This document shows, in pieces, positions 63,589 through 64,000 of a stretch of DNA of 64,000 bases; within the stretch, counting starts at the first letter, position 1; each line of letters opens with the position of its first letter. The notes under the pieces are model-generated. The model saw only the letters and a program-made list of their open reading frames with translations, was not told where the DNA came from and did no database searches. Made by a program: the position numbers and the translations under genes. The stretch comes from Rahnella bruchi (GTDB lineage Bacteria > Pseudomonadota > Gammaproteobacteria > Enterobacterales > Enterobacteriaceae), in the NCBI RefSeq assembly GCF_003614975.1, contig NZ_QZWI01000001.1, forward strand, positions 248,001 to 312,000, in the 5' to 3' direction.

Positions 63589-63954
63589 TTATAACGGCGA
63601 GCTGTAGCTGATTTCGCCAATCTGGCAGTTGAGGGTCACCTGATAAGTTTTATCGGTGTGATCGCCTCGTACTTTCAGCGGGATATCCCATTTCGCGTTA
63701 GTGCCGCTGATGCTGTCTGTCACTACCCACGCGACCGGCGTGGAAGTGCCCAGCACTTTTTTATCTGCATCCCAACGCGTGATGCGGTTTTGCAGAAAAT
63801 CACGTTTTACCAGCGCAGCTACATCATCCTTAGTGGCCGTGGAACACGGTGTCACCGTTGCCGTTCTCACTTCGGGTTCATCAGCCTGTGCGACCTGGCT
63901 AAGGCTGCTGATTCCTGCAACTGCCATCACAACGCCCAAGATTATCTTTTTCAT
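63589..63954 (-). CDS. yebF: YebF secreted protein
   Basis: 121-residue protein with a Sec signal (VVMAVAGISSLSQVAQA) and the YebF pattern: VKRDFLQNRITRWDADKKVLG, then PVAWVVTDSI and KWDIPLKVRG with a terminal cysteine segment (LNCQIGE). YebF is exported to the medium in E. coli through outer-membrane porins. Related to colicin M immunity protein Cmi by fold. Confidence 0.92.
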   Translation of the reverse strand: MKKIILGVVMAVAGISSLSQVAQADEPEVRTATVTPCSTATKDDVAALVKRDFLQNRITRWDADKKVLGTSTPVAWVVTDSISGTNAKWDIPLKVRGDHTDKTYQVTLNCQIGEISYSSPL

Positions 63955-64000
63955 CGTTCGCCTTCCCAGTCTTTGTCATTCATTTAGTTGACCCTGCAAA

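Overview
The window is a chromosome segment of an enterobacterium carrying a complete-looking P2/186-like prophage. The host genes follow the E. coli K-12 yebS-yebT-rsmF-yebV-(sdsR)-yebY-yebZ-yobA-holE-ptrB-yebF order. Several genes are not at this place in E. coli: a PAS-GGDEF cyclase, two WG-repeat proteins, an M20 amidohydrolase, an extensin-like protein, and ftnA between yobA and holE. pphA is not seen. This suggests an Enterobacterales member outside the Escherichia group, perhaps Rahnella, Serratia or another Yersiniaceae genus. The genus is a guess from protein flavour only.

Layout. Positions 1-18.7 kb are host: the letAB-type lipid transport operon, rsmF, a diguanylate cyclase, yebV, a C39-like protease, an ASCH protein, two coupled WG-repeat secreted proteins, a DUF1883-like protein, a hippurate hydrolase-like enzyme and an extensin-like protein. 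The prophage spans 18.7-56.77 kb and is bounded by a 28-bp exact repeat (18701-18728 and 56742-56769). The right copy forms the 3' arm and U-tract of the terminator of the sdsR (ryeB) small RNA gene. Host genes resume from there to 64 kb: sdsR, yebY, yebZ/copD, yobA/copC, ftnA, holE, pip, a Lys-rich peptide, ptrB and yebF.

The prophage reads, left to right: a DUF2971 cargo gene, a 186-type CI repressor with a duplicated HTH domain, Cox/Apl-like, CII, Fil-like, small early genes, TraR/DksA, replication protein A, a LexA box with a small SOS gene, the cos site, an AT-rich four-gene cassette, portal Q and terminase P on the minus strand, then O N M L X Y K lysB lysC R S, an AT-rich cargo gene, V W J I H G, FI FII E/E' T U D, a small minus-strand gene, ogr, and the integrase. 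Three Ogr-type late promoter sites share a core (upstream of P/O, V and FI). Integrase lies at the ogr end rather than beside the repressor as in P2 and 186.

The most interesting element is the cassette at 26745-32615, between cos and the portal gene, in the A-Q interval that carries anti-phage genes in other P2-like phages. It encodes an N6-adenine-type DNA methyltransferase, a protein joining a MORC/Hsp90-like ATPase to a histidine-kinase core, a receiver-domain protein with an unknown C-terminal half, and a 252-residue protein of unknown function. The genes overlap by 17, 14 and 8 bp, so they form one translationally coupled unit. I do not recognise this combination as a named defence system. 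It looks like a two-component signalling module attached to a DNA methyltransferase, with the effector not identified.
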